Source: Plotosus lineatus (taxonomy: Eukaryota; Chordata; Actinopteri; Siluriformes; Plotosidae). Taken from it: DNA of 64,000 nt. Numbering within the stretch: position 1 is the first letter of the stretch; each line of letters opens with the position of its first letter. The stretch covers positions 30,044,501 to 30,108,500 of the forward strand of contig CM045733.1 of assembly GCA_024760905.1 (NCBI GenBank), read 5' to 3'. Shown here piece by piece: positions 62,165 through 64,000 of this stretch. The notes under the pieces are model-generated. The model searched no databases, was not told where the DNA came from, and was given only the letters and a program-made list of their open reading frames with translations. Position numbers and translations under genes: made by a program.

Positions 62165-62953
62165 AGCTTTTTTTCATTAAATCCTAATTTAATCATGATT
62201 TTTCATTTATTTTTGTTTGTTTGTTATTTCTTTTATCCACAACTAGATTACTATAATTGAAGATGAAGATGATTACAACCTTTATTTCACTTACATTTCA
62301 CCCTTGTTTAGCCAAATATTTTATTCCCAAGTTTTAGATGAACACCACTTTAATATAGCATAACATTTTCATGAAAACGGAATAATAAAAACTGACACAT
62401 TATCGCTCACCAGTAATAAATGTCAAAATGAATGGGGCGACTAAAAAGAAAATAAATGCTGAAACTAAACAATGTATTTGCAGTTTTCTGAATCAATGAG
62501 TCACCTTTAAGGCTCCTAGAAAGCCTTGTTTTGTATAGGAATTTGCTTGCACTAAAGCTTAAAAAATTAGATCGCGTTAACCTGTCATGAACTCTAAACA
62601 CCTTAGATGACGCATGAAACACATCTTAGATAATTGCAGCATGCACTCACTAGAGTGAAATATCTGCAAAGGTAGAAATCCCTCTGTGGGGCTCCACATG
62701 TGCATAATTTCTCCATAACTTACAGTGGGACCTTCTTAGCTATTTCCAGCAATATCCACAATTTGAATATAGCATTGGGTACATTAAGTGCCATTTTGAC
62801 GTAGAACTACTTTGGGTTTTTGAAGATTTGTGACCTAGAAGTACATCATTACAATAACACCCTTTGGCTTCCTGTGTACAAATATAACCAACTGGCATTA
62901 AAGAAGACATTTTATGATAAAAAAGTAATTCGCTAATATGCTATACTAAGCTA

Positions 62954-64000
62954 GCTTTGGCAGGTTTGGTATCAAGGACAGGAACGCAGAAGGACAGATG
63001 TTGGTAGATTTTGCAAAAAAGGATGGAAATAGCTGTTGTAAATACTTTCTTCCAGCATAGGGTGACTTATAAAAGCGAAGGTAGGAGCACACATGTAGAC
63101 TACATCTTTTGCAGGCGATGTAATTTGAAGGAAGTCAGTGACTGCAAAGTGGTAGTGGGTGACAGTGTTGCCAAACAGCATAGGATGGTGGTGTGCAGGA
63201 TGACGCTGATGGTGCGGAAGGTGAAGAAGGCAAAGGCAGAGCAATAGACAAAGTGGTGGAAGCTGAAAAAGGAAGAGTGTTGTCTTCAAGGAGGAGTTGA
63301 AACAGGCTTTGGGTGGCCAGGAAGTGCTTCCAGATGACTGGACAAAGACCGGAAATGTGATCAGGGAGACAGGTAGGAGAATACTTGGTGTGTCATCTGG
63401 AAGGAGAGTAGATAAGGAGACTAGGCAGTGTAATCAAGAAGTGCAGGAGTGTGAACAAAGAAAGAAGTTAGATAAGAAGAAGTGGACATTGAGAGGATCG
63501 AAGAGAGTACACAGGAGTGCAGGGAGACACAGTGTAAGGTGAAGGTAGCGGTGTCAAAGGCCAAAGAGAGGGCGTATGATGACTTGTATGCTCAGTTGGA
63601 AAGTAAAAAGGGAGAAAATGATTTATACAGGTTGGCACAGCAGAGAAATAGACATGGGAAGGATGTACAGCAAGTTAGAGTGATTAAGGACAGAGAGGGA
63701 AAGGTATTGACTGATGACAGAAGTGTGCTGGGAAGATGGAAAGAGTACTTTGAAGAGCTGATGAATGAGGAAAATGAGAGAGAAAAAAGAGTAGAAGAGG
63801 TGACCATCGAGGATCAGGAAGTAGCAAAGATTAGTAAGGGTGAAGTGAGGAGGGAATTGAAAAGGATGAAGAGTGGAAAGGCAGTTGGTCCTGATGACAT
63901 ATCGGTGGAGGTATGGAAGTGTGTAGGAGAGGTAGCAGTAGATTTCCTGACAAGAACATTCAACAAGGTCTTAGAGAGTGAGAGGATGCCAGAGGAATGG
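62954..64000 (+). mobile_element. RTE LINE copy E, 5'-truncated, runs off the window
   Basis: Begins within the endonuclease (GRFGIKDRNAEGQMLVDF, at ggcaggtttggtatcaagga), continues through the linker in changing frames (KEVSDCKVVVGDSVAKQHRM; QALGGQEVLPDDW at 63297) into the RT start (GKAVGPDDISVEVW near 63880), and is open to the edge. It sits exactly at the right boundary of duplication copy 2. Confidence 0.85.

Larger units (their letters stand above)
54885..62953. repeat. segmental duplication, copy 2
   Basis: Partner of 1115-10530. It carries the empty hAT site at 54885-54892. Differences from copy 1: an extra SINE-like insertion at 56347-56549, a deletion removing the lectin octamer region after 57010, the intact SINE/hAT nest at 59306-59868, and the U1-like 5' part at 60435-60540. 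It ends at 62953 at an RTE insertion. Confidence 0.9.

Overview
This window looks like a nuclear locus from a ray-finned fish (probably a teleost). The few genic pieces have eukaryotic GT-AG splice signals. The background is AT-rich with many (TA)n and (CA)n microsatellites. The repeats are a fish-type mix: tRNA-derived SINEs with L2-like tails, Tc1 elements, hAT, PIF/Harbinger and Tigger-like MITEs, a chromodomain Ty3/gypsy element, and RTE, L2/CR1-like and R4-like LINEs. No species can be named from the sequence alone. Most of the 64 kb is mobile DNA, much of it nested, and about ten insertions can be placed to the base by their target-site duplications.

Host genes are sparse. The only complete-looking one is a two-domain C-type lectin at 53620-54363 (minus). 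Decayed relatives lie at 38682-39367, around 5.0-5.3 kb and around 56.7-57.0 kb, so this is the remains of a tandem lectin array. Three of the four loci keep an octamer-type promoter (ATTTGCAT on the minus strand) about 130-150 bp upstream of the start codon. Other genic pieces are a C-terminal transmembrane exon resembling FRMD3/FRMD5 (about 18.05-18.57 kb, minus), two orphan exons of a novel-type protein kinase C C1 region (29.17-29.25 and 30.22-30.29 kb, plus), and a short terminal coding exon with a poly(A) signal (35.38-35.80 kb, plus).

Layout. 1-1.1 kb: hAT remnant. 1.1-10.5 kb: first copy of a segmental duplication whose second copy is 54.9-62.95 kb. 10.9-13.6 kb: rearranged RTE LINE. 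13.7-15.2 kb: Tigger-like element. 15.2-16.2 kb: L2/Rex1-like LINE. 20.1-25.2 kb: two RTE LINEs, the second full-length with a 14-bp target duplication. 25.7-29.0 kb: Ty3/gypsy element with paired LTRs. 30.6-34.7 kb: R4-like LINE carrying a SINE and a MITE. 37.8-42.1 kb: MITE, lectin pseudogene, solo LTR in a SINE, and Tc1 in a SINE. 43.4-49.9 kb: second hAT copy, L2-like LINEs and a second Tc1. 50.75-53.5 kb: L2-like LINE. 53.6-54.9 kb: lectin gene. 54.9-64 kb: second duplication copy, ending in another RTE.

The most interesting structure is a local SINE family. One tRNA-like head and body is joined either to an L2-like tail or to a tail assembled from the 5' UTR and the 3' end of the RTE LINE found in this same window. 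Second is a U1 snRNA 5' region fused directly to a different tRNA SINE in one duplication copy and partly deleted in the other.
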